Below, in pieces: positions 1 through 7,995 of a stretch of 11,277 nt of DNA. The stretch's first letter is position 1. Each line of letters begins with the position of its first letter. The position numbers were made by a program, and so were the translations under genes. The stretch spans positions 1 through 11,277 of the forward strand of contig JAHHLF010000011.1 of the NCBI GenBank assembly GCA_018679315.1, given 5' to 3'. Below the pieces are notes generated by a model. The model was not told where the DNA came from. It saw only the letters and a program-made list of their open reading frames with translations, and did no database searches. The DNA is from Bacteroidia bacterium (lineage in GTDB: Bacteria > Bacteroidota > Bacteroidia > Flavobacteriales > Flavobacteriaceae).

Positions 1-630
1 ATATTAGATAGTGTTATTGAAACAACTAAAAAACAATTATTTACATACAATAAAAATAGAATAGAAATTGATTTAGATAAGTTAAGATCACTTAAAACGC
101 CTATAGCTTATTTATTTCCACTTTTGAGCCCTTATGGGTTTACCGATTGGTTGGCAATCGAGGATTTATTAGAAGCAGAAAGTGGCCGAAAAGTGTACTC
201 TTCAACGCATGTGCTTTTGAAGGATAGAAGTACCTGGATCCTCGAAGAAATCACACAGCAGGAACTGGATGAAAAACCAGTAGAAGAACTTGTGGATTCC
301 TTGGAGGGAATGCTGGAAATTGTGGAAGTAGAATCTTTTGATAAGGGCGATGCAGATACACTATATATTGATAAAGAATCGTTAAACCATAGACTGAGCG
401 TAAGGAATTGGCAAAAAGGGGACTACTTTTACCCAATGGGAATGGGCGGAAAGCGAAAGAAGCTCTCCAAATTCTATAAAGATATCAAGCTTGATGTCTT
501 AAAGAAACCCCGGCAATGGTTGCTTTGCGATGGAGATGAGATCGTTTGGGTGATCGGTCAGCGCGCAGATGAACGATTCAAAGTAACAGATAAGACTAAA
601 AAGATATTGCGGATCAAAGTAATTAAATGA
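1..630 (+). CDS. tilS: tRNA(Ile)-lysidine synthetase TilS, 3' part (5' end outside window)
   Basis: TilS is a cytoplasmic ATP-dependent enzyme that converts C34 of the CAU-anticodon isoleucine tRNA to lysidine, so that it reads AUA. The frame is open from base 1, so this is the last 209 codons of a longer gene; flavobacterial TilS is usually about 430 aa, so roughly the N-terminal half, with the PP-loop ATPase motif, lies outside. The TTG at 124 is internal and not a start. What is visible is the linker domain (SGRKVYSSTHVLLKDR, about residues 61-76 of the fragment) and the TilS C-terminal domain from about residue 131, with the motifs GDYFYPMGMGGKRKKLSKF, WVIGQRADERFKVT and a basic tail. The stop overlaps the dsbD start (ATGA, 627-630), which implies translational coupling. 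Codons 1-40 are extremely AT-rich (GC3 3/40) compared with the next 40 (18/40), although the protein reads as a continuous TilS. Confidence 0.93.
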   Translation: MLDSVIETTKKQLFTYNKNRIEIDLDKLRSLKTPIAYLFPLLSPYGFTDWLAIEDLLEAESGRKVYSSTHVLLKDRSTWILEEITQQELDEKPVEELVDSLEGMLEIVEVESFDKGDADTLYIDKESLNHRLSVRNWQKGDYFYPMGMGGKRKKLSKFYKDIKLDVLKKPRQWLLCDGDEIVWVIGQRADERFKVTDKTKKILRIKVIK

Positions 631-2621
631 AGCTAAGACTAACTTTATTATTGTGTTTTTTTACTGCATTTCTGCAGGCACAGACGGAAGATGAACCGGT
701 TTTGTGGTCACAATCTGTCAATGTGGTATCGGAAACAGAGTATGAACTAGTCTTAATTGGTAAGATCCTGGAAGGCTGGCATGTATACTCCCAGTATACA
801 GATGAAGGGGGTTCTTTACCTGCTGTATTTACTTTTATGAAAGCAGGGGAGGCATATGAACTCGTTGGGATAACAGAAGAAAGTAAAACCCAAACAGCTT
901 ACAGCGATATTTTTGACGTAGATGAGACCTTTTTTAAGAAAGAAGCTGTATTCCGACAAAAAATTAAACTGATCGACCCAGCAGTCACCTCTGTCGACGT
1001 GGAATTGTTTTACCAGGTGTGCAAAGAAGTGTGTATCCCGGTCGAGGATAGTTTTACTTTTTCTCTGAAAGGGCAGGCTGCAGTTCCACCTGTTAGTTCA
1101 AGCGTGGATGCCCGCAGTTTAGCACTTAGCGAAGCCTTACGCCTGGATCTGAAGAATAAGGATCTGCTTGACCAAACTCTTGCTGGTGATGTAAAGAAGA
1201 CGAATTCTATTTGGACCATTTTCGGACTCGGGTTTTTAGGCGGACTCATAGCCTTGCTGACACCTTGTGTCTTTCCAATGATCCCTTTGACAGTCTCTTT
1301 TTTCACCAAACAATCACAGAAAACCAAGGGCACATTTAATGCCTTGCTCTATGCCTTTTTTATCATCTTGATCTACGGCCTATTGAGCTTGCCATTTCAC
1401 CTCTTTGATTCTGTAGACTCGCAAATACTTAATACCATAGCAACCAATATATGGGTGAACCTGGCATTCTTTCTCATTTTTGTCTTTTTCGCCTTTTCCT
1501 TTTTTGGCTATTATGAACTCACTTTACCCAGTTCCTGGTCTAACAGGATGGATAAGGCCTCTTCACGGGCTGGTGGTGCTTTAGGGATATTTTTCATGGC
1601 AGTTACCCTTGCCATTGTATCCTTTTCCTGTACCGGTCCTATATTGGGCGGACTGTTAGGCTCTACGACTTTGGCTGAAGGCGATGTGGCCAATAACCTC
1701 AGTATGGGAATGCTTGGCTTTGGAGCAGCTTTGGCGCTGCCCTTTGGACTATTTGCGTTGTTTCCAAGCTGGCTAAACACTTTACCGAGGTCAGGAGGCT
1801 GGATGAACACAGTGAAAGTAGTACTTGGCTTCCTGGAATTAGCCCTGGCGTTTAAATTCTTATCCAATGCCGATCTGGTAGGTAATTGGGGATTTTTAAA
1901 ACGTGAGATCTTCCTGGGGATATGGATCTTGTTATTTATCCTGACTGCCCTCTATCTCTTTGGCTTTATTCGCTTCCCGCATGAACCTAAAGGGGAAAGA
2001 ATAAGTATAACCCGAAAGATCGTAGGGGTATTGTCAGTCTTATTTGTGGCCTATCTGTCTTTGGGTCTGACAAATCAAACCAGCTTAAAAGCATTAAGCG
2101 GCTTTCCGCCACCAGATTTTTATACGCTCTCATCTCAGTCAACTGATTGTCCCTTAGGAATAGAATGTTACAAAAACTTTGAGGAGGGACTTGCCGTGGC
2201 CCGGGCGAACAATAAACCGATCCTCCTGGATTTTACAGGTTGGGCCTGTGTGAACTGCCGTAAGATGGAAGAGAATGTATGGAGTGAATCGGATATCTTT
2301 CCCATGTTAAATGAAGATATCGTATTGATCTCCTTATATATTGATGACAGAAAACCTCTTCCGGATCATCAACAGTTTAAATTCCAGTATAGTTCGGGTA
2401 AAATAAAGAATATCAATACCATAGGGGAGAAGTGGGGTACGTTCCAAACCCTGAATTTCGGATCTATCTCGCAGCCGTATTATGTTTTATTAAGTCCGGA
2501 TCTGGAAGTACTGCAACCGGCTATTCAAAATACAGATGCAGATACCTACCGCGAATGGCTTAGTTCTGGTATTCAAAACTTTGAAGAATCCGAGACATTG
2601 CAAGCGCATTCAGGTTCTTAA
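627..2621 (+). CDS. dsbD: DsbD-like thiol:disulfide interchange protein (CcdA-like core plus thioredoxin domain)
   Basis: Probable inner-membrane electron carrier that passes reducing power from cytoplasmic thioredoxin to periplasmic thiol proteins. It has 664 aa, a length usual for the family. A signal peptide is present (residues 1-18, LQA|Q). The periplasmic alpha domain (about 20-150) has C132 and C136 in YQVCKEVCIP. The membrane beta domain (about 195-482) has eight hydrophobic segments and the hallmark cysteines C214 (LLTPCVFPMIP) and C335 (SFSCTGPILGG). The C-terminal thioredoxin-like gamma domain carries C541-V-N-C544 in DFTGWACVNCRKMEENVW. A further pair, C508 and C514 (DCPLGIEC), sits just before the gamma domain. 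The alpha-domain pair is CxxxC, whereas E. coli DsbD has five residues between its cysteines. The start ATG overlaps the tilS stop (ATGA), so the two genes are probably one transcript. All three redox centres are intact. Natural partners are unknown; periplasmic disulfide isomerases or cytochrome c maturation proteins are typical for the family. Confidence 0.93.
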   Translation: MKLRLTLLLCFFTAFLQAQTEDEPVLWSQSVNVVSETEYELVLIGKILEGWHVYSQYTDEGGSLPAVFTFMKAGEAYELVGITEESKTQTAYSDIFDVDETFFKKEAVFRQKIKLIDPAVTSVDVELFYQVCKEVCIPVEDSFTFSLKGQAAVPPVSSSVDARSLALSEALRLDLKNKDLLDQTLAGDVKKTNSIWTIFGLGFLGGLIALLTPCVFPMIPLTVSFFTKQSQKTKGTFNALLYAFFIILIYGLLSLPFHLFDSVDSQILNTIATNIWVNLAFFLIFVFFAFSFFGYYELTLPSSWSNRMDKASSRAGGALGIFFMAVTLAIVSFSCTGPILGGLLGSTTLAEGDVANNLSMGMLGFGAALALPFGLFALFPSWLNTLPRSGGWMNTVKVVLGFLELALAFKFLSNADLVGNWGFLKREIFLGIWILLFILTALYLFGFIRFPHEPKGERISITRKIVGVLSVLFVAYLSLGLTNQTSLKALSGFPPPDFYTLSSQSTDCPLGIECYKNFEEGLAVARANNKPILLDFTGWACVNCRKMEENVWSESDIFPMLNEDIVLISLYIDDRKPLPDHQQFKFQYSSGKIKNINTIGEKWGTFQTLNFGSISQPYYVLLSPDLEVLQPAIQNTDADTYREWLSSGIQNFEESETLQAHSGS

Positions 2622-2626
2622 TAGCA

Positions 2627-2670
2627 GATTTAAGATTCTTTTTTTTATCCTGATTTAAGTTCTATTTTTA
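2627..2670 (+). repeat. Imperfect tandem direct repeat in the dsbD-acylase intergenic gap
   Basis: The 63-bp gap between dsbD and the acylase gene holds two copies of GATTTAAG(A)TTCT followed by a T-rich run, beginning at 2627 and 2652 (offset 25 bp). The second copy contains TATTTTTA (2663-2670), which resembles the Bacteroidota -7 promoter element TAnnTTTG, about 20 bp downstream of a T-run that could stand in for the -33 TTTG. A 7-bp inverted repeat, CTGATTT (2650-2656) and AAATCAG (2676-2682), encloses the second copy and ends just before the TTG start. The repeat is seen directly; a regulatory role is inference. Confidence 0.45.
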
Positions 2671-2684
2671 GGCAAAAATCAGAC

Positions 2685-5081
2685 TTGAAACGACGCAACA
2701 AAATCCTACTCATTATCCTGGGCATTGTATTGATCCTTGTTATCGGGATACTACTCTTCAGACAAAGCCTGAAACCTACCTATAAGGGAGAAATTGAATT
2801 ACCCACGCTTGAAAGTAAAGTGGAAGTCTATTATGACACCTATGGGATACCTCATATATATGCAAGTTCACAAAGAGAGGCGTTTACGGCCTTGGGATAT
2901 GTGCATGCGCAAGATCGACTCTGGCAAATGGAACTGCTCAGACGGGTGGCGCGCGGCGGATTATCGGAGGTTTTTGGACCTGATCTCATTCCTACGGATA
3001 AATTTTTTCTTTCCCTGGGTATCGATGATGCAACAGGGCGCACCTTAGGCAGCATCGACAGGCGGGATTCTACTTTTGTGCTTGCTCAGGCCTACTTGGA
3101 TGGGATAAATGAGTTCCTGGACAAGGGTCCAACCCCCGTAGAATTTATGCTCACCGGAATTGAAAAAGAACCCTTCACCATGAGGGACATCTACAACAGT
3201 GTGGGCTATATGGCTTTTACTTTTGCCCAAGCTCACAAGACTGATCCCTTACTAACCGAAATTAAAAACACTCTGGGACCTGCTTATCTGGAGGATCTTC
3301 AAATTGATGTCGACCCTGAAACAGAAATTATTCCTAATTATAAAGGCTCTTCTACCTTGTCTATCGAAGAAAATTTACTGGGTCATGTTGATCATGCCCT
3401 GGAAAAGCTGCCAATACCTCAATTTGAGGGTAGTAATAGTTGGGTGATCGCACCACAGAAGACCAAATCTGGCAAAGTGCTTTTTGCTAATGATCCTCAT
3501 ATAGGCTTTGCACAACCCTCTGTTTGGTATGAAGCCCATTTGACAGCACCCGGTTATGAAAAATATGGGTATTACCTGGGTGGGATTCCCTTCCCAATGC
3601 TGGCCCATGACAGGAGAATAGCCTATGGGATGACCATGTTTGAAAATGACGATGTAGATTTCTACAGGGAAACACAGAACCCCAGGGATACGAATGAATA
3701 CAAGACAGCTGCAGGATGGCAGGAATATGAGTGGGTGACCAAGCAAATCAAAGTGAAAAGTGAAGATCCGGTAGAATTCCGATTTAAAATAACGCAACAT
3801 GGCCCGGTTATCAACAATGTTATTGACCAGGTGAGGGGAGATGACCCCATTAGCATGTCATGGATATATACCCAGGAAGAGAATGGTCTGTTGCAATCCC
3901 TTCACGGGATCAGTGAGGCGACTAACCTGGATTCGTTTCGGGAACATTTGCCCGGTATCCATGCCCCGGGCTTGAATGTCATGTATGGGGATGTTGAAGG
4001 AAATGTTGCCTGGTGGGCAGTGGGAAAACTATATACCATGCCGGGAGGAACCCAGACCAAGCTTATTCTGGACGGGGCTTCCGGTGAACAGGAAAAAGTA
4101 GATTTTCTAGATTTTGATGAAAATCCCCAGGCGGTCAATCCACCCTGGAATTACGTTTATTCAGCCAATAATCAGCCGGCGGAGATAGCCGGGATGCAAT
4201 ACCCTGGATATTATCTTCCTGAAAATAGAGCCAAGCGCATAGTAGATCTGCTGGAACCAAAGGATGATTGGGACAGGGATGCAGTAGGAGAAATGATAAC
4301 GGATGTAACCTCACCTATCAACCCTGCGATTGTCACGAATCTTTCCAAATGGGTTATGGTGCCAGACCTCAATAATGAAGAGATCCAATTACTGGATCAT
4401 TTGAGTACCTGGGATGGGACATACGACCTTGACAGTTATGAAGCCTCTATTTACCACCGATGGATATATTACTATCTCCGGAATACTTTTGAAGATGAGA
4501 TGGGAACTGAACTATTTGGCCATTTCCTGAATACACATTTACATAAGCGAGTAATTGCTCCGCTCTCAGAAAAAACCAGTTCAGTCTGGTTCGATAATAA
4601 CCAGACTCCGGATGTCATTGAAACTCAGAAAGAGATCGTTCACCAGGCTTTTAAAGAAGCAATGGAATCCCTCAGTCAGGATCTGGGAGGAAAAATGGAA
4701 AACTGGACCTGGGATAAGCTGCATACGCTGGAGCATAAACACCCCATTGGAGAGATTGCTTCTTTTCGATCTTTTTTCAATGTAGGTCCATTTCCTATAC
4801 ACGGCACCCGGGAAGTAATAAATAACATGGCCTTCACCTATTCTTCGGATGGGTATTATCCGGTCACTTCCGGGCCTTCCACGCGCCGGGTTATTGATTT
4901 TTCCGATATCGAGAATAGTATGAGTATACTCCCCACCGGACAATCAGGGAATCCCTTTAGTCCGCATTATCGGGATCAGGCAAAAATGTATAATGCCGGT
5001 GAATTTCGGAAGATGCTATTGAATGAAACTGAGGTCAAAGAGAACAAAAAATCCCTGCTCACTTTTACCCCGGAAGAGTAG
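2685..5081 (+). CDS. Penicillin acylase family Ntn-hydrolase, membrane-anchored, cephalosporin/AHL-acylase-like His23 type
   Basis: Predicted periplasmic amidase that cleaves N-acyl bonds (beta-lactam side chains, acyl-homoserine lactones or acyl-peptides in known relatives). It has 798 aa, normal for the family. An uncleaved signal anchor is likely (KRR then about 19 hydrophobic residues, 7-25). The alpha chain has HAQDRLWQMELLRR. The autoprocessing site is G249|S250 in EGSNSWVI, making S250 the N-terminal nucleophile of the beta chain. Counting S250 as beta-1 puts H272 (NDPHIGF) at beta-23, as in cephalosporin and PvdQ-type acylases, and D322, V324 and D325 (ENDDVDFY) exactly at the calcium-ligand positions 73, 75 and 76 of E. 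coli penicillin G acylase. N495/N496 (SANNQP) match the oxyanion Asn region. There is no cysteine. The TTG start is chosen because no in-frame ATG lies between it and the upstream stop at 2631. The gene ends TAG-TGA. Substrate cannot be read from the sequence. Confidence 0.93.
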   Translation: MKRRNKILLIILGIVLILVIGILLFRQSLKPTYKGEIELPTLESKVEVYYDTYGIPHIYASSQREAFTALGYVHAQDRLWQMELLRRVARGGLSEVFGPDLIPTDKFFLSLGIDDATGRTLGSIDRRDSTFVLAQAYLDGINEFLDKGPTPVEFMLTGIEKEPFTMRDIYNSVGYMAFTFAQAHKTDPLLTEIKNTLGPAYLEDLQIDVDPETEIIPNYKGSSTLSIEENLLGHVDHALEKLPIPQFEGSNSWVIAPQKTKSGKVLFANDPHIGFAQPSVWYEAHLTAPGYEKYGYYLGGIPFPMLAHDRRIAYGMTMFENDDVDFYRETQNPRDTNEYKTAAGWQEYEWVTKQIKVKSEDPVEFRFKITQHGPVINNVIDQVRGDDPISMSWIYTQEENGLLQSLHGISEATNLDSFREHLPGIHAPGLNVMYGDVEGNVAWWAVGKLYTMPGGTQTKLILDGASGEQEKVDFLDFDENPQAVNPPWNYVYSANNQPAEIAGMQYPGYYLPENRAKRIVDLLEPKDDWDRDAVGEMITDVTSPINPAIVTNLSKWVMVPDLNNEEIQLLDHLSTWDGTYDLDSYEASIYHRWIYYYLRNTFEDEMGTELFGHFLNTHLHKRVIAPLSEKTSSVWFDNNQTPDVIETQKEIVHQAFKEAMESLSQDLGGKMENWTWDKLHTLEHKHPIGEIASFRSFFNVGPFPIHGTREVINNMAFTYSSDGYYPVTSGPSTRRVIDFSDIENSMSILPTGQSGNPFSPHYRDQAKMYNAGEFRKMLLNETEVKENKKSLLTFTPEE

Positions 5082-5113
5082 TGAATAATTACACTCATTG
5101 AAATTTCCGTAGG

Positions 5114-5145
5114 TTAGCGCTTTCCAAAGTTTTGTTCTATCTTTC
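5114..5145 (+). promoter_or_regulatory. Possible Bacteroidota-type promoter upstream of the TonB-receptor operon
   Basis: TATCTTTC (5138-5145) matches seven of eight positions of the -7 consensus TAnnTTTG. A weak -33 candidate, TTAG (5114-5117), lies 20 bp upstream, within the usual spacing. Just upstream is a partial dyad GGttAGC-GCTttCC (5112-5125) with the palindromic core AGCGCT, a possible operator. If this promoter is real, transcription would begin close to the annotated TTG start at 5149, which would favour the in-frame GTG at 5167 or leaderless translation. The match is short and AT-rich, so confidence is low. Confidence 0.25.
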
Positions 5146-5148
5146 TCT

Positions 5149-7995
5149 TTGAAACAACCAATTTCAGTGCGTTACATCTACATACCTATTTTCCATATAC
5201 ATTCAAGTTTTTTCTGCCTGGGACGTTTTCGTGCTTTACTATTGATGCTCTTCGCTATTGGCCTGTTCCATAATTCGGTCTTAGGTCAGAGCGATGCGTC
5301 TTCAACTACACAACAACAGATGGAAGATGCTCTAAAGCAATTGGAAATCGAGTCGGGGTATCAATTCATGTACCTTAGCGATTGGTTAGAAGATGAAGAG
5401 GTAGGCGAACATAGTGAATCAGGTTCTTTGGCGACCAAATTAGACGCCTTACTGAGTAGCTCAACACTTACCTATTATATTCTGGAAAGTGAAAAACGGG
5501 TTTTTATCCTGCGTAATTCTATAATCTATGATGAGCTCCCGGAGCACTTTTTTGGCATACCGGGGGATTCACTAATACAACAAGCCCCGGCACCCAGCCT
5601 TAGCAGGAGTGCGCCTATCTTTTATTCAGACGAAATGCGGATCTCCACCAGAGAATACCCAATAGAGCGAATTGGGAAAGCCGATGCAAATGATAATCGG
5701 TCAGAATTCAGATTGACAGGTCGTGTATTTAATACAAGGAATGGGCAGGCCATTCCGGATCTGGCTTTACGAACGCCGCAGGGCAACCTTTTAGATGTAA
5801 CCGATGAACAAGGGCGGTATTCCTTTACACTTGCTCCAGGATATCACAAGATATTTGCTTCTGCCATGGGGATCAGAAAAATGGAGCGGGAGGTTTTTAT
5901 GTACAATGACGGCAGTCTGGATCTTGCGATGGAGGAAGATATTCAGCAACTGGAAGAGGTAGTTGTTCAAGCCGAAGCTGAACGGAATGTGGAAGCTGCG
6001 GTAACAGGAGGCCAACAGATAGTTACTGAAGAATCTAAGAACATTCCCATTGTACTTGGGGAAAGGGATATCCTCCAAGTGGCAAAGGCGCTCCCGGGTA
6101 TTTCATCTGCCGGGGAAGGGGCAACCGGACTCAACATAAGAGGAGGGAAGACTGATCAGAACCTGGTCCTACTTGATGATGCGGTGATCTATAATCCGAC
6201 TCACTTCTTTGGGATCTTCCAGGCCTTGAACCCCTTTACGACCCAGGGAGTTGAAATTTACAAAGGGAGTATCCCCGTAGAATTCGGTGGCAGATTGTCC
6301 TCGGTGCTTGACATACGATCTAAGAACGGTTCTGTAGACGGGATCAAGGGAGAAGGATCTATCGGTCCGGTAACAGCTAACCTGGCGTTAGAACTACCGG
6401 TCAAACAAGATACAGCGTCTTTGATAGTTGGTGCCCGTGGTGCCTATGCCGATTGGATATTAAGGGCGCTTGACGAGGAATCACTAAATAATAGTGAAGC
6501 CTCATTCTTTGATGGAATTGCCAAATACCATCACCGGATCAATGAGTCCAGTGAAATTCGCAGTACGGCGTATTTCAGTCGGGATGAGTTTAGTATCACT
6601 TCAGATTCCCTCTATAATTATAGCAATGCACTCTTTTCCTTTCGCTGGGATCATCCCATAAGTGAAAAAACGAATGCAGCCTTATTCATGGGGTATAGCG
6701 ACTATCGATTTGGTATTGATTTCGATAATGAATCCAATGGAGATTTTGCATTGGATTATGGGATTGATGAAACCCAGTTGAAATACAAGCTGCAAACCAA
6801 AGTGGATCCCCGGCACACATTAACCTATGGAATGAACGCCAAATATTATGGGGTAAACCCCGGAAGCATTGAACCGCTTAATTCTCAATCCAATATAGCC
6901 CCATTCGAGATAGAAAAAGAACAAGCCCTGGAAGCGGCTCTTTATATAGGCGACCTTTTTGAAATATCGGATAAGTGGTTACTGGATGTGGGCGCGCGTT
7001 ATACTTTTTTCGGTGCCATGGGAAGTAATACCCAACGCATGTATGCAGACGCTTCTCCCAAAAACGAATCTACGGTCATTGGTGAAACCACTTACGGCTC
7101 AGGTGAATTCCTTGAAACCTATGGAGGTCCTGAGCTGCGTCTTTCTGCGCGCTATTTAATAGATGATGATCTCTCGGTTAAGGCAAGTGTAAATTCGGCC
7201 TATCAATTTATTCATACCCTGACGAATAATACCACGGCATCACCGATCGATACCTGGAAGCTTTCAGATCTGAACATTAAACCACAAAAAGGATATCAGG
7301 CCTCCCTTGGCTTTTATAAAAACCTGAATGACAATGCGATAGAGATCAGTCTTGAAGGCTACTATAAGCGTATGGATGATGTACTCGATTTTAAAACAGG
7401 TGCAGATCTACTATTAAACGAATTTGTAGAGACAGAAGTCCTCCAGGGTGAAGGAAAGGCCTATGGCGTGGAATTCTTATTTAAAAAGAATATTGGGGAT
7501 CTCAACGGCTGGCTGGCATATACGTATTCTCGTTCCTTCTATAAGTTCGACAGTGAGTTTGCGGAAGAGCGTGTCAACAATGGGGAATTTTTTCCATCTA
7601 ATTTTGACAAGCCTCATGATGTAAGCCTGATACTAAACTACAAGTTCACAAGGCGATATTCTATTTCGGCAAATTTTGTCTATCAGACAGGCCGTCCTGT
7701 GACCTATCCTGTGGGTACCTTCCGCTTTAACAATGCAGATTTTGTGGTTTTTAGTGATCGGAACGAATTCAGGATACCGGATTATTATCGCTTAGACCTG
7801 GGTGTTAACATCGAAGGGAATCATCGTAAAAATAAACTGGCACATAGCTTTTGGACCATATCTGTATACAATGTGTTAGGTAGGAATAACCCGTACTCTG
7901 TCTTTTTTGTGACCGATAACGGCGAGATAAAGGCATTGCAAAGTTCTATTTTCTCTATTCCGGTGCCTTCAATAACCTATAATTTTAAATTCTAA
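5149..7995 (+). CDS. TonB-dependent outer-membrane receptor with STN-like and CarboxypepD_reg-like N-terminal domains
   Basis: Outer-membrane active transporter or transducer powered by TonB-ExbB-ExbD; the ligand is unknown. It has 948 aa. A long signal sequence is predicted to be cut after G46 (hydrophobic FRALLLMLFAIGLF). An STN-like domain spans about 57-123 (MEDALKQLEIESGYQFMYL to RVFILRN). A carboxypeptidase-regulatory-like beta-sandwich spans about 188-262 (LTGRVFNTRNGQAIPD), followed by a TonB-box-like LEEVVVQAEAE (268-278). The plug spans about 293-402 (LNIRGGKTDQNLVLLDDA, GSIPVEFGGRLSSVLDIR). A 22-strand-type barrel should occupy about 403-948, ending SITYNFKF with the terminal Phe typical of barrel proteins. 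The start is TTG at 5149, with GTG at 5167 as alternative; no in-frame ATG gives a credible signal peptide. The stop overlaps the next start by one base (TAATG). No FecI/FecR pair lies in the window, although STN domains often signal to anti-sigma factors. Confidence 0.95.
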   Translation: MKQPISVRYIYIPIFHIHSSFFCLGRFRALLLMLFAIGLFHNSVLGQSDASSTTQQQMEDALKQLEIESGYQFMYLSDWLEDEEVGEHSESGSLATKLDALLSSSTLTYYILESEKRVFILRNSIIYDELPEHFFGIPGDSLIQQAPAPSLSRSAPIFYSDEMRISTREYPIERIGKADANDNRSEFRLTGRVFNTRNGQAIPDLALRTPQGNLLDVTDEQGRYSFTLAPGYHKIFASAMGIRKMEREVFMYNDGSLDLAMEEDIQQLEEVVVQAEAERNVEAAVTGGQQIVTEESKNIPIVLGERDILQVAKALPGISSAGEGATGLNIRGGKTDQNLVLLDDAVIYNPTHFFGIFQALNPFTTQGVEIYKGSIPVEFGGRLSSVLDIRSKNGSVDGIKGEGSIGPVTANLALELPVKQDTASLIVGARGAYADWILRALDEESLNNSEASFFDGIAKYHHRINESSEIRSTAYFSRDEFSITSDSLYNYSNALFSFRWDHPISEKTNAALFMGYSDYRFGIDFDNESNGDFALDYGIDETQLKYKLQTKVDPRHTLTYGMNAKYYGVNPGSIEPLNSQSNIAPFEIEKEQALEAALYIGDLFEISDKWLLDVGARYTFFGAMGSNTQRMYADASPKNESTVIGETTYGSGEFLETYGGPELRLSARYLIDDDLSVKASVNSAYQFIHTLTNNTTASPIDTWKLSDLNIKPQKGYQASLGFYKNLNDNAIEISLEGYYKRMDDVLDFKTGADLLLNEFVETEVLQGEGKAYGVEFLFKKNIGDLNGWLAYTYSRSFYKFDSEFAEERVNNGEFFPSNFDKPHDVSLILNYKFTRRYSISANFVYQTGRPVTYPVGTFRFNNADFVVFSDRNEFRIPDYYRLDLGVNIEGNHRKNKLAHSFWTISVYNVLGRNNPYSVFFVTDNGEIKALQSSIFSIPVPSITYNFKF

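Noticed and set aside
124..630. A separate small gene starting at the TTG at position 124
   Set aside because: The same frame is open back to base 1 and the upstream residues read as TilS, so the TTG is an internal Leu codon.
2584..2646. Intrinsic terminator after dsbD (AAGAATC/GATTCTT stem followed by T8)
   Set aside because: The 7-bp AT-rich stem spans a 43-nt loop that starts inside the coding sequence, so the hairpin would be weak; the T-run alone is not enough.
3375..3800. A 141-codon open frame on the minus strand inside the acylase gene
   Set aside because: It lies wholly opposite a strongly supported gene, its peptide shows no recognisable domain, and no gene-like context supports it.
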